Below are positions 1 through 8,119 of a DNA stretch of 64,000 nt, in pieces. Position 1 is the stretch's first letter. Each line of letters starts with the position of its first letter. A program made the position numbers and the translations under genes. The stretch is from Methanoculleus methanifontis. Lineage in GTDB: Archaea > Halobacteriota > Methanomicrobia > Methanomicrobiales > Methanoculleaceae. Location of the stretch: the NCBI RefSeq assembly GCF_030464365.1, contig NZ_VCYI01000003.1, positions 149,370 through 213,369 on the forward strand, read 5' to 3'. The notes under the pieces were generated by a model. That model did not search any database. It was not told where the DNA came from and saw only the letters and a program-made list of their open reading frames with translations.

Positions 1-354
1 GGGGACGAGGTCGATGTCCAGCGAGTTGATCGTCGCGTTGACGTAGGGGTGCTCCGCGTACTTCTCGCGCCAGGTCGCGCCGAACTCCTCCGCTATCCGG
101 TGCGCGAGGGCCAGACCTTCCTCCTGCAGTTCCTCCCGGGAGAGAGCTGGGTCGAAGAGCATGAATACATCGAGATCCCGGTCGCCGCGGACGAATGTGT
201 CGCGGGCGACCGAGCCCACCATCATCGCTTTCGCCTTTCCCGAACGCTCCACCGCCTCGATCAACTGCTGCCCGATCGCACGGACGTAGGTCCGCTCCTC
301 GGGCGTGGGGCGGATCTTTTTGAGCACCTCCTCCTCGCAGGGGCACCTGGTCAA
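1..354 (-). CDS. cca: Archaeal CCA-adding enzyme (tRNA nucleotidyltransferase), N-terminal part
   Basis: Class I CCA-adding enzyme, which adds or repairs the 3' CCA of tRNAs without a template. Only about 118 N-terminal codons are in the window; the gene runs off the left edge. The translation contains the nucleotidyltransferase signature GSVAR followed by RDLDVF, whose two aspartates bind catalytic metal, and the family's N-terminal stretch KKIRPTPEER. The only plausible start is TTG at 354-352, which overlaps the stop of thpR by 4 nt, so the two are probably translationally coupled. The family call is firm and the start is inferred. Confidence 0.88.
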   Translation of the reverse strand, partial: MTRCPCEEEVLKKIRPTPEERTYVRAIGQQLIEAVERSGKAKAMMVGSVARDTFVRGDRDLDVFMLFDPALSREELQEEGLALAHRIAEEFGATWREKYAEHPYVNATINSLDIDLVP

Positions 355-890
355 AACGCGACCTCCGCAAGATCTTCATAGATCGAACCGCGGGGTGTCA
401 GCGTGCTTTTCTTGAGTTTGATACCTGTCACCCGGCAGGTCCCGAGCGGTTCGCGCGGGGTGGACGCCGCCTGCGTACACTGCGAGGGGTGGAACTCTTT
501 TACCCGGGCAAGGGTCATATGGGGGCGGAATGGACGGGTCTCCCGGCGGAAACCAAGCGGTGCAAGGAGGTCGTCCACCTGTTGGGCGAGAGCAGCGCTC
601 TCCCCGCCGTCCGTGACGTCGCACCAGATCACCCGCGGCTTCCGCGGCGGGTTGCAGACCGGATACCCGACCGTCAGGCTGAAGGGGTCGGCCCGGACAG
701 CCCGGAGCGCATCGACGATCGGCTCGATCTGCGCCGGTTCGACCTCCCCGAGAAACTTCACCGTGAGATGGAGGTTTGCAGGGTCGACGATGGCAAGCCG
801 CCCGGATGACCGTCTCAGGATCTCCTGGGACTCACGGGCGCGTTCACGGATCTCCTCCGGCAGATCGATTGCAACGAACGTCCTGACCAT
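351..890 (-). CDS. thpR: RNA 2',3'-cyclic phosphodiesterase (LigT/ThpR family)
   Basis: A 179-aa protein of the 2H phosphoesterase family. It opens 2',3'-cyclic phosphates on RNA or, in the reverse direction, joins tRNA halves. Both HxTx motifs are visible: HLTV near residue 41 and HMTL near residue 124, the paired catalytic histidines. Length is normal for the family. It lies directly upstream of cca with a 4-nt overlap, giving a small tRNA 3'-end/repair operon. The ATG start at 890 is preceded by an AT-rich stretch. Confidence 0.9.
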   Translation of the reverse strand: MVRTFVAIDLPEEIRERARESQEILRRSSGRLAIVDPANLHLTVKFLGEVEPAQIEPIVDALRAVRADPFSLTVGYPVCNPPRKPRVIWCDVTDGGESAALAQQVDDLLAPLGFRRETRPFRPHMTLARVKEFHPSQCTQAASTPREPLGTCRVTGIKLKKSTLTPRGSIYEDLAEVAF

Positions 891-1067
891 ATTACCATAC
901 TATCATGCTTCACCCTACAAAATGGTGATTGTCCTGCGGAGACTTGAGCATCGGAACGCAGTGCAAGGCGGCCGAGGAGTCCGGCTGGTGGGAGGTTTTG
1001 GGGTATCCACATCGGGGGTTCGGGAATATGCTTTGTGATGAGAAGTAGCGTCCTGGGCTCAATGAGT

Positions 1068-1080
1068 ATCTGTTATAACC
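1068..1080 (+). promoter_or_regulatory. Probable TATA element for the redoxin-nrdD operon
   Basis: The sequence GTTATAACC lies in a locally AT-rich stretch about 45-55 nt before the redoxin start. Placement fits an archaeal TATA box with a short leader. The call rests on composition and position only. Confidence 0.35.
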
Positions 1081-1125
1081 GTGCAAAACGAAAACATAGT
1101 GACCGAATAATCCGGGGGTATTATC

Positions 1126-1395
1126 ATTTCCGATACAACGCAATTCATCGTATACACACTGGAATTTTGCCCGAATTGCGAAATACTCAAAGAGTTCCTG
1201 GCCTCCAGGGGAGTTCCTTTCGTCGAGTGCGACATGGCGTCGGCCGAAGCGCTGACCGAACTCCGTATGAACGGCATATTTGTTCAGGAGGCGCCGGTTC
1301 TGCAGAAGGGTGACGCATTCTACACGTCCGCCGATCTCTTTAGCGGCGGCACATTCCAGGAAGATCTTGTTGGCGATCTGATCGCGGGGGCATAA
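1126..1395 (+). CDS. Glutaredoxin/NrdH-like thioredoxin-fold protein, probable ATT start
   Basis: Small thioredoxin-fold redox protein (89 aa) with a CPNC dithiol motif close to the N-terminus, followed by the beta-strand and helix pattern of NrdH/glutaredoxins and a late APVL segment that matches the cis-proline region. It ends 2 nt before nrdD, so it is very likely the electron donor or a partner of the reductase. In its frame there is a TAA just upstream (1108-1110) and no ATG, GTG or TTG before the CPNC motif. The best start is ATT at 1126, 6 nt after a GGGGG ribosome-binding site; ATC or ATT just upstream are alternatives. The first standard start (ATG inside the protein) would remove the active site. 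Confidence 0.75.
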   Translation: MSDTTQFIVYTLEFCPNCEILKEFLASRGVPFVECDMASAEALTELRMNGIFVQEAPVLQKGDAFYTSADLFSGGTFQEDLVGDLIAGA

Positions 1396-1397
1396 GG

Positions 1398-4300
1398 TTG
1401 ACCCGCAAGTCGACACAGGCAACTCTATTCGGGGAGTTCGTTCCGACGTTCCCGAAGGTCCGGACCTCGCGGGGCTACCTCCTTGACTGGAATCGGAACC
1501 GGATCGTCAAGCAGATCCTGGAGGAGAGCCGGCTTGTGGAGACCTTCTACGGCTACGAGGGGGCCGACGAGGAGACGGCGAGGGATATCGCCCGGCGGGT
1601 CGAGAAGAAGATCCAGATGCTGGGTCTCCAATCACTCTCAGGCCCCCTTATCCGGGAGATCGTAAACATGACGCTCCTTGAGCGCGGCCTCGTCCCCTAC
1701 CGCAACGTGTGCACCCGGGTGGGCACGCCGGTCTTCGACGCGCACCTCATCGATGTCGGGCGGGGATTCGAGGCGCACGACAACGCCAATCTCCAGGAGA
1801 ACGCCGAGACCTCGCACAAGAAGAAAGCGGACAAGATCAGCAAGGAGCAGTACCTCCTGCAGCTCCCTCCAGAACTCGCAGACCACCACCTTCGCGGCGA
1901 TCTCCACATCCATGACCTGGAATACTTTGGATCCCGCCCGTTTTGCCAGGATTGGGACCTGCGTTACTTCTTCTACTACGGCCTGATGCCTGACGGGAAC
2001 GGGACGAAGGCCTCGGTCGCCGGCCCCGCGAAGCGGGCCGAGGTGGCGGTTCTCCACGCGGTCAAGGCACTCGGGTCCGCCCAGACGAACTTCGCCGGTG
2101 GGCAGGGCTACTACAACTTCCTCACGTTCATGGCGCCCTTCTTCGAGGGGATGGGCTACGAGGAGATCAGGCAGTTGATGCAGATGTTCGTCTATGAGAT
2201 GACCCAGATGATGGTCGCACGCGGCGGCCAGGTGGTCTTCTCGTCGGTCCAGCTCTCCCCGGGCGTCCCGACCCTCTGGAAGGACAAACCCTGTGTCTAC
2301 CGCGGCAAAGTCTGGAACGGAGAACAGGCGCCGCTCCGGACCTACGGTGAATTCGAGCGCGAGGTCCGGCTCCTCTTCAAGGCGCTGATGGAGGTGATGC
2401 TCGAGGGCGACTACTGGGGCAAGCCCTTCTCCTTCCCGAAACCCGAGATCAGCATCGAGCCCGACTTCCTTAACGAGGACGAGGAGTTCAACCGCGAGCA
2501 CCCGGATCTTCCCACGTACCAGGATCTCTACCTGATGACGTTCGAACTCGCGTCCAAGTACGGCACCCCCTACTACGACAACCAGATCCCCCCCTACCGG
2601 GGGGCCGGGGAGGGGATCTCGTGCTACCAGTGTCTGGCGGCCGACGAGCTCGTCCCGGTGGCGGATGGAGACGGGAAGATTGCCGTCAGGGCGATCAGCG
2701 ATCTCTTTGATGTTGCAGCAAAGAACGGGAGACGGATCGACTCTTTCGGCACGGAGCTCGCCTACTATGACGGACTGGCTCCGAGCGTCGACTTCGATAC
2801 CCTGAAGTCGTCACTTCGCCCGTTCCGCGGCGTGATGCGCCAGCGGTACACCGGCGACCTCCTCCGGATCACCCTGGAGTCGGGACGGCAGATCACCGTC
2901 ACCCCCGACCACCCCGTCTATGTCCTTGATGGCGGCAGGTTCGCCAGGGAAACGGCAGGAAACCTCAGCGTCGGCGACCACCTGCCGGTGCTGAAGACCG
3001 GCGGATTCTGCGAAAGATTGGTCACGGAGATCGATGTCGCAGAGACGCTCAAGAAGGCGGGCCACGGCGACGCGATCCGCGTCACCGGGGACGGTGTAAA
3101 ACTCCGGACCTCCGGGCGGCACGTCCTCCCCGGTACCCTCCCGGCCGGCCCGGACCTCTCGAAGTTACTCGGCTACTACCTTGCAGCGGGGTGCACCGAG
3201 CGGTCCGGACGGCATTACACGGTCAGGTTCTCGTTTGAGGAATGCCATTCCAACCTTGCGGTGGACACCGCTGCATGCATCCGCGCCGTCCTCGGACATG
3301 AACCCCAGATCCGCGAGACAACGGCGGGGAGCGAGATCGTCGTCAACAGCAAACTCATTCACCTCCTCATCAACGCCCTCGGGTGCGGTTCCTCCGATGA
3401 CGACAAGTCGGTACCCGATCTCCTCTTCAACCTCGACCGCTCCCTGGTGGCCGATTTCCTTGGTGCGGCCTTCAGCACAACCAGAGGGAGCCATTCCGCA
3501 CGCCGTGCCAGAAGCATCAGGCTGAACGCGGCCTCCCGGGAAGCGGCCCAGAAGTTGATCTGGCTGACCGGTCGGATCGGCGTCCAGATGAGCTACGCTG
3601 AACGGGAAAGGACGGTTTTGCCGCCTCCGGGCGAAGAAGCCCCGCAAAAGACCTACACCTGCAGAATAACAGATCACAACCAGATAGAGTGGTTCCACGC
3701 AGAGACCGGCTACAGTGCTGAGGTGCCCGCAGGAAGAGAGAGCGGCGGACCTTTCACATCCATCCCGGCGAACGCGGTCGCAGCCGGATGCACCGGTGTT
3801 GCCTGTGCAAGCAGGGACAACGATACCGGGATAGAGAAGATCCAGGTTACGCTCGTCATTCCACCCCTCGTACGGGAGGAGGAGATCGGGCGAATTGCCC
3901 GTGGAGACGTGCACCCGCTCCGTATCCGCTCAATCGAGCCGGTGGAGTACGACGGCTACGTCTACGACCTCGTTGACGTCGCCGGCACCCACACGTTCAC
4001 AAACGCGCTCGGGATCGTGACCGGGAACTGCTGTGCCTACCAGTTCTCATCTCTCGCCGATGAGGACGACGAGTTCGAGGACAAACTCTACTTCCGGGAG
4101 GGGAAACACTTCTCGATGGGATCCTGGCAGGTGATGTCCATCAACTGTCCGCGGGCGGCGTATAAGGCGGAGGGGGACCAGGAACGGCTCTTTGCCGAAC
4201 TGAAGTCGTTCATGGACATCGCCGTCGACCTCTACCGGATCAAGCGCCGCTGGATGTCTCTCATCCGGACGAACGGCCGGATGCCGTTTGCGATGCAGCG

Positions 4301-4985
4301 CCCGAAGGACCCGAACACCGGCGAGCGCGGCGCGGTTGCCGTGGATCTCGAAGGGCTCGTCTACACCATCGGCGTGGTCGGGGTCAACGAGATGGTGCAG
4401 CACTTCACCGGCCACCAACTCCACGAGTCGAAGGAGGCGTTCCGTCTCGCCGTCCGGGCAATGACCGAACTCGAGATGTATGCTCGCGAACTCTCGAAGA
4501 AGCACAACATGACGATCGCCCTCGCCCGCACCCCGGCGGAGACGACCGGGCAGCGGTTCGCGGTCGCGGACCTCCTCGATGAGCGGTTCCGCGACCACGC
4601 CATCCGGGTCGTCAAGGGCGACGCCGATGCGGCGCTCGATATGCTCGGCACGACGCTCGACCTCCCCATTTACTACACCAACGGGACCCATGTCGCCCCG
4701 GGAGCCCCGGTGGCGCTCACGAAACGGATCGAGATCGAGCACATCTTCTTCCCCATCGTGGACGGCGGGAACATCTTCCACGTATGGCTCGGGGAAGCGC
4801 GCCCGGACCCCCGGGGGTTGATGGAGATGGCGATGAACCTCTGCCGGACGACCCAGATCGGTTACTTCGCCTTCACCCGGGATCTGACGGTCTCCCTGAA
4901 AGAGTATCGGGAGTTCAAGCCGGCGCGGTCAGATAAGGCCACGACGGTCGGCCTTTCCCCCGCGGTTGACCAGGCGGACGCCTGA
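1398..4985 (+). CDS. nrdD: Anaerobic ribonucleoside-triphosphate reductase, intein-containing precursor
   Basis: Class III ribonucleotide reductase, which converts ribonucleoside triphosphates to deoxy forms anaerobically using a glycyl radical. The precursor is 1195 aa; without the intein (residues 412-877) it is about 729 aa, normal for archaeal NrdD. The first half carries the barrel domain. The extein junction reads SCYQ before the intein and CCAYQF after it, a cysteine-rich loop that is probably part of the active site. The C-terminal TQIGYF near residue 1155 fits the glycyl radical loop. The start is TTG at 1398, immediately after the redoxin stop. A T7 run follows. A dedicated NrdG activase is not adjacent; the radical SAM gene at 26981 is not clearly NrdG. 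Confidence 0.95.
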   Translation: MTRKSTQATLFGEFVPTFPKVRTSRGYLLDWNRNRIVKQILEESRLVETFYGYEGADEETARDIARRVEKKIQMLGLQSLSGPLIREIVNMTLLERGLVPYRNVCTRVGTPVFDAHLIDVGRGFEAHDNANLQENAETSHKKKADKISKEQYLLQLPPELADHHLRGDLHIHDLEYFGSRPFCQDWDLRYFFYYGLMPDGNGTKASVAGPAKRAEVAVLHAVKALGSAQTNFAGGQGYYNFLTFMAPFFEGMGYEEIRQLMQMFVYEMTQMMVARGGQVVFSSVQLSPGVPTLWKDKPCVYRGKVWNGEQAPLRTYGEFEREVRLLFKALMEVMLEGDYWGKPFSFPKPEISIEPDFLNEDEEFNREHPDLPTYQDLYLMTFELASKYGTPYYDNQIPPYRGAGEGISCYQCLAADELVPVADGDGKIAVRAISDLFDVAAKNGRRIDSFGTELAYYDGLAPSVDFDTLKSSLRPFRGVMRQRYTGDLLRITLESGRQITVTPDHPVYVLDGGRFARETAGNLSVGDHLPVLKTGGFCERLVTEIDVAETLKKAGHGDAIRVTGDGVKLRTSGRHVLPGTLPAGPDLSKLLGYYLAAGCTERSGRHYTVRFSFEECHSNLAVDTAACIRAVLGHEPQIRETTAGSEIVVNSKLIHLLINALGCGSSDDDKSVPDLLFNLDRSLVADFLGAAFSTTRGSHSARRARSIRLNAASREAAQKLIWLTGRIGVQMSYAERERTVLPPPGEEAPQKTYTCRITDHNQIEWFHAETGYSAEVPAGRESGGPFTSIPANAVAAGCTGVACASRDNDTGIEKIQVTLVIPPLVREEEIGRIARGDVHPLRIRSIEPVEYDGYVYDLVDVAGTHTFTNALGIVTGNCCAYQFSSLADEDDEFEDKLYFREGKHFSMGSWQVMSINCPRAAYKAEGDQERLFAELKSFMDIAVDLYRIKRRWMSLIRTNGRMPFAMQRPKDPNTGERGAVAVDLEGLVYTIGVVGVNEMVQHFTGHQLHESKEAFRLAVRAMTELEMYARELSKKHNMTIALARTPAETTGQRFAVADLLDERFRDHAIRVVKGDADAALDMLGTTLDLPIYYTNGTHVAPGAPVALTKRIEIEHIFFPIVDGGNIFHVWLGEARPDPRGLMEMAMNLCRTTQIGYFAFTRDLTVSLKEYREFKPARSDKATTVGLSPAVDQADA
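2631..4028 (+). mobile_element. Intein within nrdD, with degenerate LAGLIDADG endonuclease
   Basis: An in-frame protein-splicing element of 466 aa. It begins with Cys412 (CLAADELVPV, a typical block A). Block B is recognisable around TPDHPVYV. It ends with HTFTNALGIVTGN followed by Cys878, the usual C-terminal Asn and +1 Cys. A central region has the spacing of a LAGLIDADG homing endonuclease, but motif one reads LLGYYLAAG and motif two reads FLGAAFSTTRG. The acidic residue expected at the end of each motif is Ala or Thr. Splicing residues look intact, so the protein should still splice while the nuclease is probably dead. Confidence 0.93.
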
Positions 4986-4999
4986 CCGGGGTCATACCA

Positions 5000-5006
5000 T
5001 TTTTTT
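5000..5006 (+). terminator. Poly-T terminator after nrdD
   Basis: Seven T residues lie 15 nt after the nrdD stop codon, a typical archaeal intrinsic termination signal. No stable stem precedes it. Confidence 0.55.
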
Positions 5007-5236
5007 AACAGTCTCTGTGGCGGGATGGTTTTCGCGTTCCCTGCGTGAGGCCGTATGCAACCCCATCATCGTAGTATCTGCCCCATTCGTTTCCCGGTGG
5101 ATGGGTATGTGTGTCAGTGCAGGGGTTGGCAGGGGTACGGCCATCACTCTGCTTTGCCCTGTCCGGCACCAACCCGGATCCGCGGGAGCAGTTGGAAGGT
5201 AACACTTTATCCTCTGCAGGGCAAAGAGATCTGATA

Positions 5237-5983
5237 ATGCACGCTCCCCTGAAGTTCACCAACCACCGCATCGAGGAGTACGCGCTCAAGGTGACCTACC
5301 GCCCGGAGGACGACACGGGGAAGATCATCTACAACCTCTCGCTCATCGAGAGCCGCGACCTTGAGTTCGCGCTCTCCGTCATGAAAGAGGCGCACAAACG
5401 GGGCATCACCATCAGCGACCGCCTCCTGGTCACCGGGCCCGGGGGGCAGGTCGGCGGCTACACCGTCCCGGACGGCCGGCACGCCGTCTGCACGATGTGC
5501 AGCATCACGCTCGACGCTCTTCTTCTCCAGCGCGGCATCCCGGAAAGCCCGATCGGGGGCGGGATCGTCGAGGTCGACGGGAGGGTTGCGCAACGGTTCA
5601 CAAGCATGATCCTCTACCGCGACACCACGCTCGATCCGCTTGAGGTTCTCATCTCACAGGAGGCCACGTCGATCCTTGACGTCATGAACCACGGAAAGGG
5701 CAACATCCTTGCAAACATCAGAGAGTGCCACATGGAGGCCGAACAACTCCTGGGTGTGGTGCTCGACGAACTTGCGGCCATAGGGTTCTCCGGCATCCTC
5801 GATGTCGGCGCCCCGAATGTTCCCCTCCTGGGTGTCCCGGTTAGCCCGCAGTACGTGGGCGTGGCGATGGTCGGGGGCACGAACGCGATGGCGGCCGTCA
5901 GGGAGGCGGGAAAGCCGGTCGTGACCCGGGCGCTCAAAGGATTGATCGATATCCGGGAGATGGGCTACCTGGACGATTACTGA
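5237..5983 (+). CDS. NrpR-domain (DUF128) protein without HTH, NrpRII-like
   Basis: A 248-aa protein made of a single NrpR/DUF128 effector domain, the 2-oxoglutarate-sensing module of the archaeal nitrogen repressor NrpR. The ATG at 5237 is preferred over upstream starts because the recognisable domain begins immediately after it and GAGAT lies just upstream. There is no winged-helix at the N-terminus. In Methanosarcina, NrpR is split into a DNA-binding NrpRI and an HTH-less NrpRII, and this gene matches NrpRII in architecture. It converges on a TrmB gene with a 7-nt overlap. Confidence 0.8.
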   Translation: MHAPLKFTNHRIEEYALKVTYRPEDDTGKIIYNLSLIESRDLEFALSVMKEAHKRGITISDRLLVTGPGGQVGGYTVPDGRHAVCTMCSITLDALLLQRGIPESPIGGGIVEVDGRVAQRFTSMILYRDTTLDPLEVLISQEATSILDVMNHGKGNILANIRECHMEAEQLLGVVLDELAAIGFSGILDVGAPNVPLLGVPVSPQYVGVAMVGGTNAMAAVREAGKPVVTRALKGLIDIREMGYLDDY

Positions 5984-6768
5984 ACCGCAGCCTTCGCCCA
6001 CTCCGTGACGGTGGTGATATGCCGTCGCACAAACAGGACGAGCCCCTCGGACTCCGAGTAGAGGGCGGACGGCTGCCCGTCGACCGCGCCCATCCAGAGC
6101 AGCGCCCGGGAGTTGTCCACCAGAAAGACGCCCGACTGCTCATACGGCAACAGGTTCTCCGTCGGGAGACGGGTCTCGCGCAGCCCGGCAAGGGGAAGGA
6201 TGTGGAGCCGGAACCGGGAAGGCTGCTCGCCTTCCCAGCGCTCGGTGACGATATCGACCGGCACGGGGTCGGGAGCGGATTCAAGCAGCGGGAGCACGCT
6301 CCCCTTGAGAATATCCCACGTCGCCAGCACCTCCACGCTCCGCTCCGCGCTCCCGAACATGCCGGCGAGGCGGGTTCTGATGTTCTCTTCGCCGTAGATC
6401 GTCCAGACCAGTTCCCGGTCGCCCCGGCCTTCCAGTTCCTTCTCGCGGTAAAAGACGTCGAGGGCCTCCCGGGCGCTCCGGGCATCGCTCTCGATCCGGC
6501 GCATCAGGTTCTCGACGCCCTGGTCGGGGGGAACCGCGTCGAAGCGTTTGGGCGTCGTGTGCGAGACGCTGACCAGTTCCTTCTGGACGAGCCGATCGAG
6601 AACCGGGTAGACGGATGCGCGCGGCACGCCGGAGATCTCGTGAACTTCCGTTGCAGTCGCGCCCGCTGTTCTGAGAAGCCCGATATACACGAGGGCTTCG
6701 TACTTCGTAAGTCCCAGCGATTTAAGAGATTCGAGGAGAGCGTTCGGAACGTCCCGGGGAGCCTTCAT
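5977..6768 (-). CDS. TrmB-family transcriptional regulator
   Basis: A 263-aa regulator. Residues about 10-80 form the TrmB winged helix (LGLTKYEALVYIGLL, then SGVPRASVYPVLDRL), followed by a short coiled segment and a C-terminal effector-like domain. TrmB proteins often respond to sugars or small molecules. It is divergent from the COG1361 surface protein/pgi operon, and inverted repeats lie between the two, so autoregulation and control of that operon are likely (inference). The start ATG at 6768 leaves a 64-nt shared intergenic region. Confidence 0.88.
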   Translation of the reverse strand: MKAPRDVPNALLESLKSLGLTKYEALVYIGLLRTAGATATEVHEISGVPRASVYPVLDRLVQKELVSVSHTTPKRFDAVPPDQGVENLMRRIESDARSAREALDVFYREKELEGRGDRELVWTIYGEENIRTRLAGMFGSAERSVEVLATWDILKGSVLPLLESAPDPVPVDIVTERWEGEQPSRFRLHILPLAGLRETRLPTENLLPYEQSGVFLVDNSRALLWMGAVDGQPSALYSESEGLVLFVRRHITTVTEWAKAAVQ

Positions 6769-6789
6769 ACCATCATGTATATATACTGT

Positions 6790-6822
6790 TTAGCAATAAA
6801 TGTTGTTGCTAATATAACAACA
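6790..6822 (+). promoter_or_regulatory. Overlapping inverted repeats between trmB and the surface-protein operon
   Basis: Two dyads are visible. TGTTGTT (6801-6807) and AACAACA (6816-6822) form a perfect 7-bp inverted repeat with an 8-nt spacer. TAGCAA (6791-6796) and TTGCTA (6806-6811) form a second with a 9-nt spacer. Both sit in the 64-nt divergent promoter region, next to TATATATA at about 6778-6785, which is where a regulator would bind. Confidence 0.5.
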
Positions 6823-6832
6823 AGGTGAAGAG

Positions 6833-8119
6833 ATGCGTTGGCAATACCTACCCGTACTAATGCTCCTGCTGGCACTCCTGGTTGTCCCGGGAGCGGCGCA
6901 GGGCGTCAAGTACCTTTATGGAAGTCCTGAGCTGTCGGCAACGATTTCCGGCACCAATCAGTTCGCACCGGGTGCTGAGACCCCGCTTGCGGTTATCATA
7001 TCCAACAGCGGCCTGAATACCCACAAGATCGTCGGCTCGACGCTTCTCACCCCCGAAGACCAGCCGAACACCGCAAAACTGGTCAGTGTGGGGCTCAAAG
7101 GCACCGATACACCGTTCACCGTCAAGACGGATCCCCAGTTCCTGAGCGACATCATGGGCGGGGCCTCCGCGACCGCCACGTTCGATGTGAAGATCGCGGA
7201 TTCCGCGGAACCGGGCACCTACGTGCTGCCGCTCGAGGTGACCTATACCTACCTCGCGGATGCGGAAGAGTACGGGAGCGATCTCCTCCGCTACAACTAC
7301 CAGCAGAAGACCGAGACCCTGCCGCTCGAAGTGCAGGTCACGCCCGACCTCCAGGTCGAGGTTCTTGATGTTCGCTCTGAGTCACTGAACGTCGGTACGG
7401 AAGGCTACGTCTACATGACCTTGAAGAACGCCGGACACGACACGGCGAACAAGGCGGTCGCGATGGTCACGAGAAGCGGCGCGAGCCCGCTCATCCCCAC
7501 CGACGGGAACGCCTACGTCGGATCGTTCCAGCCGGGAGAGACGGTTGACGTGAAGTTCAAGGTCTCGGTCGCCGATACCGCCGAGCCGCAGTCGTACCCG
7601 CTGGACGTCGCGGTCACCTACGAGGACTACGAAGGGAAGACGGTGACCTCCCGGCCGGTGACGATCGGCCTTCCCATAGGTGGCAAGATCGCCTTCGAGG
7701 TCGTCTCGCCTCCGTCGACACTCTACCTGGGGCAGAAGAGCATCCTTGAAGTCGTGTACAAGAACTCCGGGGCGGCGACGGTCTACAATGCCCAGGCCCG
7801 GATCAGTGCCGTCGACCCCTTCACCAGCAGCGACGACACTGCCTTCCTCGGCGACCTCGCCCCGGGCCAGACCGCGACAGCACGGTTCGAGGTGAACGTC
7901 GACAACGATGGAACCGAAAAAGAATACGGGATCGACTCTGAGATCCGCTACCGCGACGACCTCGACAACAGCAAGATATCGGACAGCATGAAGGTGCGGG
8001 TCGCACTTGAGCAGAGGCAGGGCACGCTCTTCACCAATCCGGTCTTCCTCATCGCTGTTCTGGCCGTCATCATCGGTGCAGGGTATTATATATTCGTGTA
8101 CCGTAAGAAACAGAGATGA
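6833..8119 (+). CDS. Secreted, membrane-anchored COG1361-type surface protein
   Basis: A 428-aa protein with a clear signal peptide (MLLLALLVVPGAAQG, cleavage near residue 24), about three repeated Ig-like/CARDB-type beta domains (residues 25-395), a transmembrane helix near 402-422 and a basic KKQR tail. It is therefore exposed outside the membrane with a C-terminal anchor. Such S-layer-related COG1361 domains are common in methanogens and have no assigned catalytic role. An AAGGTGAAG ribosome-binding site precedes the ATG. The stop overlaps the pgi start (ATGA). Confidence 0.8.
   Translation: MRWQYLPVLMLLLALLVVPGAAQGVKYLYGSPELSATISGTNQFAPGAETPLAVIISNSGLNTHKIVGSTLLTPEDQPNTAKLVSVGLKGTDTPFTVKTDPQFLSDIMGGASATATFDVKIADSAEPGTYVLPLEVTYTYLADAEEYGSDLLRYNYQQKTETLPLEVQVTPDLQVEVLDVRSESLNVGTEGYVYMTLKNAGHDTANKAVAMVTRSGASPLIPTDGNAYVGSFQPGETVDVKFKVSVADTAEPQSYPLDVAVTYEDYEGKTVTSRPVTIGLPIGGKIAFEVVSPPSTLYLGQKSILEVVYKNSGAATVYNAQARISAVDPFTSSDDTAFLGDLAPGQTATARFEVNVDNDGTEKEYGIDSEIRYRDDLDNSKISDSMKVRVALEQRQGTLFTNPVFLIAVLAVIIGAGYYIFVYRKKQR

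Noticed and set aside
1638..2501. Long minus-strand reading frame inside nrdD
   Set aside because: GC-rich shadow frame opposite a well-conserved gene; no family resemblance.
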